From the NCBI GenBank assembly GCA_041648895.1, contig JBAZOB010000004.1, positions 1 through 58,617 of the forward strand: a stretch of 58,617 nucleotides of DNA, written 5' to 3'. The stretch is from JBAZOB01 sp041648895 (GTDB taxonomy: Bacteria; Patescibacteriota; JAHJAL01). How positions within the stretch are numbered: position 1 is the first letter of the stretch; every line of letters begins with the position of its first letter. Under the pieces are notes generated by a model. It was not told where the DNA came from. It worked only from the letters and a program-made list of their open reading frames with translations, and did no database searches. Positions 24,893 through 32,481 of the stretch are shown here, one piece after another. The position numbers and the translations under genes were made by a program.

Positions 24893-26074
24893 TTAACTAT
24901 TTAAAAATTGTGCAAAACTCTTTTCTAAACTAGTTAAACTATGCCGGTCTTTAATACATTGTATTCCATTGGAAATAAACTGATTATTTTTAATTTCATT
25001 ATCGGCAATCTCAGTGATTATACCAGCTATAGTTTTAGTTTTTAGTGAATTACAATAATATCCAGCATAATATTGCTTTAGATATTTATTTGGTGAAGCG
25101 TAATCCGGACCATGAAATAGAACAGGCTTTGATGCTGCAAAATATGTAACAAGTTTTGATGGGAAGCTAAGACTAGCTTCTTCATAAAAATTGTTGTTAA
25201 ACCAATATGGACAATATAATAAATCCGATTTATTCAATGTTTCTATTAGTTCTTTTTGACCCATCCAGTGCTCGATGACTATATTTTTGTTATTATCAAA
25301 AGTTTCATGTTTGTGGTTCCCAATAAGTTTAATGTTAATTTTTTTGTTCCTTATTTTCCATTGTAAATAATCTAGTGCTTTTAAAAGTGAAATCCATTCT
25401 TTTTTTGCATATATTTGTCCGGCTAGCGCAATTTGAAAAATATTTGGATTGTCATTTTTTTTATTAATTGCAATATATTTTGTATCTATACTTGGCCAAA
25501 AAGTTACTGTTGGGATTCCATAACTATCGTGATATTTTTCAGACATTGCACCAGATGCAGTAGCACAAACTTTAGCATTTCTTAAAATATATTCATATTT
25601 ATTATAAATATATTTTTGATAAAATTTTGGATAGTTATTATCTCTCATCCACCATAAAGGTGGGTCCCAAATTTCGATATGTAGAGGTATTTTCGTATTT
25701 TTTAATAATTTTTCTGCTAATAATATCTGTGTAGGTGTATCTATTAGACACCAAATCAAAGATAAATTATTTTTATTAATTTCTTTTTTAATAATTTGAA
25801 ATGACCAATAAACAAATATTTTATCTATAATAAATATTACGGAAGGTAAATACATCCCAATATATTCGTTAATTTTATATGTATATTTGATTGGAATCCA
25901 ATCAAGGTCTTCTGATATTTTTGGTTTTGTAATATAATCCGCCATTACATGACAAAATATTTGCCCCTTTTTAATGAACCTGCATAGCTGATCAAGTACC
26001 AGCCCGCCAGTTGACTTTGTTGTTGGAGGTGAACTAGTAAGAAGTAAAATTTTTTTATCGACATTAATTGTCAT
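24893..26074 (-). CDS. GT4-like glycosyltransferase
   Basis: A 393-residue GT-B protein. LLTSSPPTTKSTGGLVLDQL gives the acceptor loop, HIEIWDPPLWW and CATASGAMSEKYHDSYG belong to the first domain, and IALAGQIYAKKEWISLLKAL begins the donor domain. The C-terminal segment SFPSKLVTYFAASKPVLFHG parallels the PGK..DYL..GKP block of the neighbouring enzyme at 23607-24875, so the two may be distant paralogues acting in series. The gap to the previous gene in the operon is one base. It is among the AT-richest genes here. Sugar specificity is unknown. Confidence 0.8.
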   Translation of the reverse strand: MTINVDKKILLLTSSPPTTKSTGGLVLDQLCRFIKKGQIFCHVMADYITKPKISEDLDWIPIKYTYKINEYIGMYLPSVIFIIDKIFVYWSFQIIKKEINKNNLSLIWCLIDTPTQILLAEKLLKNTKIPLHIEIWDPPLWWMRDNNYPKFYQKYIYNKYEYILRNAKVCATASGAMSEKYHDSYGIPTVTFWPSIDTKYIAINKKNDNPNIFQIALAGQIYAKKEWISLLKALDYLQWKIRNKKINIKLIGNHKHETFDNNKNIVIEHWMGQKELIETLNKSDLLYCPYWFNNNFYEEASLSFPSKLVTYFAASKPVLFHGPDYASPNKYLKQYYAGYYCNSLKTKTIAGIITEIADNEIKNNQFISNGIQCIKDRHSLTSLEKSFAQFLNS

Positions 26075-26075
26075 A

Positions 26076-27293
26076 TTATTTAAATGATATATCTCTATAT
26101 AATTTTACTATATTATTAATATATGTTTGTTCGTTATAATTATCACATGCAATTTTCCTTGCTTCATTACCTAATTTTATTCTAGCTCCAGGATTATCAA
26201 TTAAGTATATAATTTGTTTATAAAGAGCCATTGAATCACCCATGGGAACGGTTATGCCACCTTTGGGAGCAAAAGTAATTTCTTGTAAAGAAGTTCCGGA
26301 AAATGATATTACCGGTTTTCCACATAGCATCGCTTCTACAGCCATTAAACCAAAAGCCTCCTGCGTTGAAGGCATTATAAACATATCACATGCATTATAT
26401 GCATTGATCATTGCTGTGTCATCAACAACCCAGCCAAGTTCAATTATTTTAAATTTTTTTTCTAAACCAGTTAATAAACCTTTTTTGGCAACAGTAAGTA
26501 AAAAAATTTTATTTGTAGACTTAATTTTATTCAAAGCTTCCTTAATATACTTTAATCCTTTAAATTCATTTTCTTCTGATCTAAAAAAAATTACTATTGA
26601 ATCTTTGGGTATACTAAATTTTTTTTTAGAATTAACTATATTATAAGGCTTAAATTGGTTTATATTAAGGCCAAAGGGTATTTGATTAATTTTATGGTTT
26701 TTGAATAAAGAACTTTCTTTAACACGATTTAACATAAATGAAGATGCAACTATTATATTTAACCTTGAGTGTTTGTAAATAAATTGTTTAATTTTCCACA
26801 TAAAAGCAGTATGGTCTTTATCCAAGGGGATGTGTGTTTTTAAATAAGGACATTTTCCACACCCACTTTTCCATTTCATACAATCAAAACTATGTATACA
26901 ATGGCCTGTAATCGCCCATGGGTCATGAAGTGTCCAAACACTAGGCTTAAATCTTGTTAATATTGGTAAGGCGAAAAGACTAAAAAATCCATTATGAATT
27001 AAATGGTAGTGTATTACGTCAGCTTTTAAAAATTTTTTATTAAATAATAAAAAAAAAGGATTAATATAGAAAAGTGACTGTACTGATAAGCGTTTTTCAA
27101 GTCCTGCAATAATACCATTAATAAAATATCTTCCTTTAAAATTTGCAATTTTCCAAACAAATTTTTCGCTTGAATATTTATTCCAGACGCACATACTGGA
27201 ATTAATGTTTTTTTGATTTAATTTTTTACTTAAATCAAAGCCGTTGAATTTATGGCCATAAATGTCATTTTCACTGATTTGCAAAATTTTCAC
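26076..27293 (-). CDS. GT4 glycosyltransferase with Cys cluster (WcaC-like group)
   Basis: A 405-residue GT-B enzyme. The first domain carries WTLHDPWAITGHCIHSFDC followed by MKWKSGCGKCPYL, a four-cysteine cluster typical of one polysaccharide GT4 group and perhaps metal-binding. IFFRSEENEFKGLKYI opens the donor domain, and FIMPSTQEAFGLMAVEAMLC with GKPVISF is a full E-x7-E motif. It should add a sugar to the growing repeat unit in the cytoplasm. It lies between the FkbM methyltransferase and two further GT4 enzymes in one transcript direction. Confidence 0.86.
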   Translation of the reverse strand: MKILQISENDIYGHKFNGFDLSKKLNQKNINSSMCVWNKYSSEKFVWKIANFKGRYFINGIIAGLEKRLSVQSLFYINPFFLLFNKKFLKADVIHYHLIHNGFFSLFALPILTRFKPSVWTLHDPWAITGHCIHSFDCMKWKSGCGKCPYLKTHIPLDKDHTAFMWKIKQFIYKHSRLNIIVASSFMLNRVKESSLFKNHKINQIPFGLNINQFKPYNIVNSKKKFSIPKDSIVIFFRSEENEFKGLKYIKEALNKIKSTNKIFLLTVAKKGLLTGLEKKFKIIELGWVVDDTAMINAYNACDMFIMPSTQEAFGLMAVEAMLCGKPVISFSGTSLQEITFAPKGGITVPMGDSMALYKQIIYLIDNPGARIKLGNEARKIACDNYNEQTYINNIVKLYRDISFK

Positions 27294-27339
27294 TTTGTGT
27301 TCTTTGAAATTAATCTAAACTAAATCTTTTCAGTTATTT

Positions 27340-28206
27340 TTACTTTGTTGAATCAGCAACAAAAAAGCAACGATGGTCTTGTTGATTTTCGTCTAATAGT
27401 TTTAAATTGTAACCATTTTTTGTTAATAATGAAAATACATCATACATATTTTTTATTGAATGTATTTCCATCATTAAAATTGGTTTAAATTTTAGAATAC
27501 TTTTAATGGCACCTTGGAGGACCGCATATTCTGAACCTTCAACATCAATTTTGATCATATTTATTTGATTTATTGCACTATTTTTTACAAATTCATCAAA
27601 AGTAATTGTCGGTACTTTTTCTTTTTTAAAACCATTGATTAAGTAATGATCCATAGAATCAGGCGTGCTACTGCCATTAATAAAACCACCACTACTGTAA
27701 CCATTATCAATTTCTTCACTACACCAAAAATCTATAAATCCAGATTTGTCCGATAAGGCAATTTGATTTAATTTTATTATTTTTTTTAAATCAATATTTT
27801 TGTCTAAATTTTGTTGAAACCGTTGAATATTAGATTTATTAGGCTCAAAACTAAAAACTTTACCGTTATCGCCAACCATGGAGGCAAAAGCCATTGAATG
27901 ATATCCAATATGTGCACCAATATCAAAAATTATATTACCAGTAAAATTTAATTTATTTAAATAATCAAAAAAGAATTTATCGTAAGTGCCATTGATAATA
28001 TCAATCTGCCAATTATTGTCATGGGTATCTAAAATAATATCTCTATCTTTTAATATCCCTTTTTGGATTTTTATGCATTCTGGCTTGTAAAGGTACTTAC
28101 TTTCTTCTTTTTTAGTTAAACCTATTTCTTGTGAAAAAATAACTAGTATTTTATAAATAAAAGGAGGTAATACCTGTCGAATTATTTCCTTAATTTTTTT
28201 AAGCAT
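27340..28206 (-). CDS. FkbM family methyltransferase
   Basis: A 288-residue SAM-dependent O-methyltransferase of the FkbM family. IIFDIGAHIGYHSMAFASMV is the SAM-binding motif I, VFSFEPNKSNIQRFQQNL is motif II, and IKIDVEGSEYAVLQGA plus a later LMMEIH are the family-specific acidic motifs. In polysaccharide loci these enzymes methylate sugars, sometimes at chain ends to stop growth. It directly follows the Wzt-type ATPase whose C-terminal domain, in characterised systems, recognises a terminal chain modification, so a capping role is attractive but inferred. Its by-product S-adenosylhomocysteine could be handled by the hydrolase at 34611-35858. Confidence 0.87.
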   Translation of the reverse strand: MLKKIKEIIRQVLPPFIYKILVIFSQEIGLTKKEESKYLYKPECIKIQKGILKDRDIILDTHDNNWQIDIINGTYDKFFFDYLNKLNFTGNIIFDIGAHIGYHSMAFASMVGDNGKVFSFEPNKSNIQRFQQNLDKNIDLKKIIKLNQIALSDKSGFIDFWCSEEIDNGYSSGGFINGSSTPDSMDHYLINGFKKEKVPTITFDEFVKNSAINQINMIKIDVEGSEYAVLQGAIKSILKFKPILMMEIHSIKNMYDVFSLLTKNGYNLKLLDENQQDHRCFFVADSTK

Positions 28207-28236
28207 TTTTTTATAGATTAATAATTTTATGGAATT

Positions 28237-29478
28237 TTATTTAATAGTTTGATAGACAAGTTTAGCTTCACATAAAATCGGCCATTCGGGATATCTAATA
28301 TAATTTGCACCATCATTTTTATCAATTATTGAACACTTTAATGCACCTTGAATGTGATCAAAAAATGGGAATCCACCCTTAGGACCAACTGCTAAATCAA
28401 CTATTAATTTAGGAACAGTTACCTTTGGAGGATTAAAGGTAATTTTTGAATTTAATCTTTCTTCACCCGGAAGAGTTTTAAGATTATGCATTATATGCGA
28501 AAAATTCCACAATGGTCTACCAATATGATCAAAAAAAGCAATGCTAATTTCAAAAGGTACGTGACTTTTATTACTCGTATTTATGTTTAAAATAATTTTT
28601 TCTCCGTTAAAAAACTGATCTGTTGTTTCGCCATTTGCATTTTCAAACCAAGCTTTGATTATTTCTGGATTTTTTGAATTTGTTGCTGACTTCTTATAGA
28701 TATTTGATACTGAATTATTTAAATAATAATATATAGCCGATTTAACATCGCTATCCATTTTAATAATACCTTTTTCAATCACAATACATCTATCACAAAG
28801 TGATGTGATCGCATTCATGTTATGGCTTACAAAAATAATTGTACGACCTTCTTCTGCAACCGATTCCATTTTTCCAAGGCATTTTTTTTGAAATTCTACA
28901 TCACCGACCGCAAGTACTTCATCCACTATTAATATCTCTGGTTCTAGGTGTGCTGCTACGGAAAATGCCAAACGGACAAACATTCCACTGGAATATCTTT
29001 TTACAGGTGTATCCAGAAAATTCCCAATTTCCGAAAATTTAACAATTTCGTCAAATTTGCTTATTATTTCTGATCTTTTCATTCCTAATATAGCGCCATT
29101 CAAAAATATATTTTCTCTGCCGGTCAGTTCCGGGTGAAAGCCCGTCCCAACTTCTAGTAAACTTGCTACTCTACCGTTTAATTCTATTTTTCCTGCTGTT
29201 GGGTGAGTGATTTGAGAAAGTATTTTTAGTAAAGTGCTTTTACCGGCGCCATTTTTGCCAATTATTCCAATACGTTCACCTTTATTTATATTAAAATTTA
29301 TATCTTTCAGGGCCCAAAATGTTTCTTTGGTATCTTTAGTTTTTTTCTTAGTTAGAAGTTCATAAGGTTTTTTTACGAATTCAGTTAATTTATCTCTTAT
29401 CGTATCATAAGCTGCACGATGAGAAATAACGTATGATTTAGAAATATTTTCAACCTTTATGATTGGTTCTTGCGACAT
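28237..29478 (-). CDS. wzt: Polysaccharide ABC exporter ATPase (Wzt-like, with C-terminal glycan-binding domain)
   Basis: A 413-residue ATPase that powers export of a lipid-linked polysaccharide. Walker A GKNGAGKS is at 74-81, the signature YSSGMFVRLAF at 162-172, and Walker B EILIVDEVLAVGD at 181-193. The early insertion before Walker A with many Lys is usual in TagH/Wzt proteins. Residues about 265-410 form an extra beta-rich domain like Wzt_C, which in O9a-type systems binds the capped non-reducing end of the chain before export. The permease gene lies 5 bases upstream and the FkbM methyltransferase follows. This makes an ABC-dependent rather than Wzx/Wzy route likely. Confidence 0.92.
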   Translation of the reverse strand: MSQEPIIKVENISKSYVISHRAAYDTIRDKLTEFVKKPYELLTKKKTKDTKETFWALKDINFNINKGERIGIIGKNGAGKSTLLKILSQITHPTAGKIELNGRVASLLEVGTGFHPELTGRENIFLNGAILGMKRSEIISKFDEIVKFSEIGNFLDTPVKRYSSGMFVRLAFSVAAHLEPEILIVDEVLAVGDVEFQKKCLGKMESVAEEGRTIIFVSHNMNAITSLCDRCIVIEKGIIKMDSDVKSAIYYYLNNSVSNIYKKSATNSKNPEIIKAWFENANGETTDQFFNGEKIILNINTSNKSHVPFEISIAFFDHIGRPLWNFSHIMHNLKTLPGEERLNSKITFNPPKVTVPKLIVDLAVGPKGGFPFFDHIQGALKCSIIDKNDGANYIRYPEWPILCEAKLVYQTIK

Positions 29479-29483
29479 ATTTT

Positions 29484-30317
29484 TTATGCGATATCCGCAA
29501 ATACTTTCTCAGTTTTTCTAAAATAGAATATCCCCATGAAAAATAAAAATACGGCAATCAGACCCGAAACGGCCAATAAGCCATAATTTATAGGCTGGTT
29601 TCCAATTATCCCAGCCCTGGAGGTTTCGATAATTCCGGTCATGGGGTTGAGGGCTAATATCCACTGATACTTATCAGGAATGAGAGCGGTGGGGTAGATG
29701 ACGGGAGTGACGAAAAATAATGTTTGGATAACAAATGGTAGCGCTTCTTTAATATCTCTATACCTGACGTTTATTGCCGCCAAGAAACTGCCAAGTCCGG
29801 ATGCGGATAAGAATGATAAGAAAATTAGAATCGGTAGAAGAAGGATACCTTCTAATGTTGGGGTATACTGATAATATATTAAAAGGCCGGCATAAACAAA
29901 AAAGGCGATAATAAGTTCTATCAAAGGAGTAATTGCCGCTGAAAAAGGGAGTATCAGTCGGGGAAAATATATTTTTTTGATCACATTTTCATTTTCAACC
30001 AGCGTATTACTTGATTTGGTCAATGATGCAGAAAAATAATTCCAAAATAATAGCCCGGAAAATGCAAAAATGGGATATGGAATACCGTCAGAGGGAACGC
30101 CTGCAAGTTTCCCAAAAAATAATGAAAAAACTATCATGAGCATAATCGGCTGTATTAATGCCCATATAATACCTATAACCGTTTGTTTGTATCTTACCTT
30201 GATATCTCGCCAACTGAAGATATAAAAAAGTTCTTTGAAAGCCCAAATTTCCTTAAGGTTTATGCCCACCCACCCTTTTTTTGGTTTTATAATTATTTTA
30301 TGGACAATTTCAGTCAT
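29484..30317 (-). CDS. wzm: Polysaccharide ABC exporter permease (Wzm/TagG-like)
   Basis: A 277-residue ABC-2 family permease with six membrane helices. The N-terminal amphipathic FKELFYIFSWRDIKVRYKQT and the conserved GIIWALIQPIMLMIVFSLFF segment are typical of Wzm/TagG/KpsM proteins. The C-terminal part has ALNPMTGIIETSR, also a family mark. It forms the channel with the ATPase encoded 5 bases downstream. Base composition here is visibly less AT-rich than in the glycosyltransferase genes, suggesting the exporter has a different history or stronger constraint. Start overlaps the DUF1616-like gene by 8 bases. Confidence 0.92.
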   Translation of the reverse strand: MTEIVHKIIIKPKKGWVGINLKEIWAFKELFYIFSWRDIKVRYKQTVIGIIWALIQPIMLMIVFSLFFGKLAGVPSDGIPYPIFAFSGLLFWNYFSASLTKSSNTLVENENVIKKIYFPRLILPFSAAITPLIELIIAFFVYAGLLIYYQYTPTLEGILLLPILIFLSFLSASGLGSFLAAINVRYRDIKEALPFVIQTLFFVTPVIYPTALIPDKYQWILALNPMTGIIETSRAGIIGNQPINYGLLAVSGLIAVFLFFMGIFYFRKTEKVFADIA

Positions 30318-30693
30318 ATGGAAGCTTTTTTTTGAAATTTTTATTAATGAATAATAGTATGATAGAAATTATTATTACTCCTAAAATTTCAAAGAATACG
30401 TTAATAAAATTTATTGGAACGCCAATTTTATTAAGTACATATACAACTAATGGAATTGAACCAAGTGATAATCCAATAGAAAGCGTAATGCGTTCAATTG
30501 GATCAATTTCACCATGTTTCCAAAATACATAACTCAAAACCAAACCCGGTAAGACAAGCAAATACAGAAAACTAAAAATTATACGTATAGAGGTAATAAA
30601 TGGTACCCAAACACTAAGAATTGCTATAATTAAAGCAATACTTAGGGTACTAAAAAATAGGTAAAATATTATTTTTTTAGCCATATCGATCAA
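30310..30693 (-). CDS. DUF1616-like small membrane protein
   Basis: A 127-residue protein with four membrane helices. SFLYLLVLPGLVLSYVFW, then EIDPIERITLSIGLSLGSIP and LVVYVLNKIGVP, follow the pattern of the DUF1616 N-terminal membrane region (LPG, then DP-ER-LS-GLS). No enzyme motif is seen. Starts may be TTG at 30693 or ATG at 30684; a TATTAT box lies 5 bases before the TTG. As first gene of the ABC-exporter operon it may help assembly or lipid-linked intermediate handling, but this is only context. A plus-strand operon starts 62 bases away, so the two share a bidirectional promoter region. Confidence 0.6.
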   Translation of the reverse strand: MIDMAKKIIFYLFFSTLSIALIIAILSVWVPFITSIRIIFSFLYLLVLPGLVLSYVFWKHGEIDPIERITLSIGLSLGSIPLVVYVLNKIGVPINFINVFFEILGVIIISIILLFINKNFKKKLPYD

Positions 30694-30698
30694 GGTTT

Positions 30699-30704
30699 AT
30701 AATA
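30699..30704 (-). promoter_or_regulatory. Putative -10 box for the long minus-strand polysaccharide operon
   Basis: TATTAT on the minus strand sits 5 bases before the TTG at 30693 and 14 before the ATG at 30684. A weak -35 (TTTTCA at 30722-30727) is 17 bases upstream. It lies back-to-back with the plus-strand promoter at 30721-30748. Confidence 0.35.
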
Positions 30705-30720
30705 ACAAAAATGAAGGCTT

Positions 30721-30748
30721 TTGAAAAGAGCTGATCAAGTGTTATACT
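30721..30748 (+). promoter_or_regulatory. Promoter for the GT-C gene at 30756
   Basis: TTGAAA (30721-30726), 16-base spacer, TATACT (30743-30748), then 7 bases to the ATG at 30756, so the mRNA would be leaderless. An overlapping TATAAT at 30748-30753 is too close to the ATG to be the active box for this start. Confidence 0.5.
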
Positions 30749-30755
30749 ATAATCT

Positions 30756-32444
30756 ATGAAATTTCAACTTTGTGCTAAAAAACATTGGCAAATCATGACT
30801 TTAGTCCTTTTGGCAGTACTCTTTTTAATTGTATATTCTTGGTTATATTACGGACCGGTGCCAAAATTCACTTCTCCTGATGAAACGGCAAATTACTACT
30901 TTATCACACATTTTGCAAATAATAGTTCATTGGAGGTACCCGTATCAACGGATTCTGATATTGGAAAATTGATTACCCCTCGAAGTATGATTGTCAGGGA
31001 TGGTTATTTAGTGCCCGGTAGCTTTTTGGGCATGATACTTATTTATGGTCTCGTAGCAAAAATTATCGGCATAAAACTGATTTTATTTGCGACCCCACTC
31101 CTATCTGTCGTAGCGGTAATATTTTTTTATTTCCTGATGAAGAAAATTTTTTCAAAATTTATAGCGTTCATCTCCAGTCTGTTGCTTTTTGTATTACCGC
31201 CATTTTGGTATTACAGTAGCCGTGGGATGTTTCATAATATAATTTTTGTCGATTTTTTAATTATTGCCCTGTATTTTTTGGTTTGTGCCTTAACGGCACA
31301 ATCGCATAATAAACAGTGGGCCATGGTTTCTTTGGCTGGCTTATTTATCGGCCTAGCCTTAATCACCCGAACGTCAGAAATACTTTGGGTAGGTTTGGTA
31401 ATTGTAGTTATAGCAGTTTTTTCAGATAAAAAAATATTTATTTTACAGTGGCTGACGTTCACTATCATCGTAATGGCACTGTTCGTCCCGATCATAATGC
31501 TTAACCATCAACTTTATGGATCATTTTTTACATTTGCTTATTCACCTTCAACTATATCTGAGGGCCCAGTTATTGGTCCAGCCGCTGCCGCGACCAATAC
31601 TACACTTTTTTTGAAAATTCGCCAGTTAATTATTCCATTCGGCATCGATATTCCGCGAGCTGCCGACATGGCCGGTAATTATCTCGTAAAATTATTGCCC
31701 TGGTTTTCTATTGGCTTTATATGCATGCTGGCCTGGTTGGTCAGGAAACTGGTTATGAGAATATTGGTAAAATATCAATTCATCAATGCACAGTCGAATG
31801 GACCGTTCACTAGAGCGCAGGTTTTGTATGCCTGGTTCTTCGTGGTGGTCACACTATGGCTTGTGCTTTATTATGGTGCGTACACTTTCCATGAATATAT
31901 TGACAAATCGCGCATCATCCTTGGATCATCGTATTTAAGATACTGGTTGCCCATTTACGTATTCAGCCTTCCGCTCATCGTCCTGGCCTTGGAAAATCTT
32001 GGTCAACTTTTTACCCGTAAGCACTGGCGTGTTCTTATCACGTTGGGCTATATCACACTCTTTACCCTGTTTTCCGTGGCTAGTACATTGCAAGATCCAT
32101 TGCAAGGCCTCCATCAATTGAAAAAAAATATTCGCAATGAGCAATTAATTGCCGAAACTGTTTTTCAGGAAACTCATGTTCAATCAATCATTATTAGCGG
32201 TTTTGCCGATAAAGTGTTTTTCCCAGAACGGCGCGTCGTGGTGTCTTTGCCATCAACGCCGGGGAATATGTCTTCAGCCGCCCACCAATTGCTCGATATA
32301 TCTGACGTATTTCTGTATTATAATCCACTTGACTCGCAAACGGCATCCATGATGGAAATTTTATCCAAGCAAGGATTCCGCTTCGAAAAAATATCGACAT
32401 TTTCTGACGATGGTACTGCGCTTTATCGGGTATGGTCGACTTGA
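30756..32444 (+). CDS. GT-C (GT39/ArnT-like) membrane glycosyltransferase
   Basis: A 562-residue protein with about eleven membrane helices. After the first helix an extracytoplasmic loop reads FTSPDETANYYFITHF, and the acidic DE pair matches the catalytic position of PMT/ArnT-type enzymes that use polyprenyl-phosphate sugars. A second loop with RGMFHN follows a few helices later. A soluble C-terminal part of about 100 residues ends the protein. It should transfer a sugar on the outer face of the membrane to protein, lipid or glycan. The gene has its own promoter, divergent from the exporter operon. The next gene, encoding an anchored protein of unknown function, starts 37 bases on with its own promoter. 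Acceptor unknown. Confidence 0.72.
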   Translation: MKFQLCAKKHWQIMTLVLLAVLFLIVYSWLYYGPVPKFTSPDETANYYFITHFANNSSLEVPVSTDSDIGKLITPRSMIVRDGYLVPGSFLGMILIYGLVAKIIGIKLILFATPLLSVVAVIFFYFLMKKIFSKFIAFISSLLLFVLPPFWYYSSRGMFHNIIFVDFLIIALYFLVCALTAQSHNKQWAMVSLAGLFIGLALITRTSEILWVGLVIVVIAVFSDKKIFILQWLTFTIIVMALFVPIIMLNHQLYGSFFTFAYSPSTISEGPVIGPAAAATNTTLFLKIRQLIIPFGIDIPRAADMAGNYLVKLLPWFSIGFICMLAWLVRKLVMRILVKYQFINAQSNGPFTRAQVLYAWFFVVVTLWLVLYYGAYTFHEYIDKSRIILGSSYLRYWLPIYVFSLPLIVLALENLGQLFTRKHWRVLITLGYITLFTLFSVASTLQDPLQGLHQLKKNIRNEQLIAETVFQETHVQSIIISGFADKVFFPERRVVVSLPSTPGNMSSAAHQLLDISDVFLYYNPLDSQTASMMEILSKQGFRFEKISTFSDDGTALYRVWST

Positions 32445-32469
32445 AATCCTATTAGAATTTAGATATAGT
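32441..32469 (+). promoter_or_regulatory. Promoter for the ten-gene operon starting at 32482
   Basis: TTGAAA (32441-32446), 17-base spacer, TATAGT (32464-32469), 12 bases to the ATG. The predicted 5' leader is only about 5-6 bases. The -35 overlaps the end of the preceding gene. Confidence 0.5.
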
Positions 32470-32481
32470 TAAGCTCATCGT

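Noticed and set aside
9400..30700. Phage or transposon origin of the AT-rich island
   Set aside because: No integrase, transposase, terminal repeats or tRNA-type attachment site could be found; gene content is purely polysaccharide-related.
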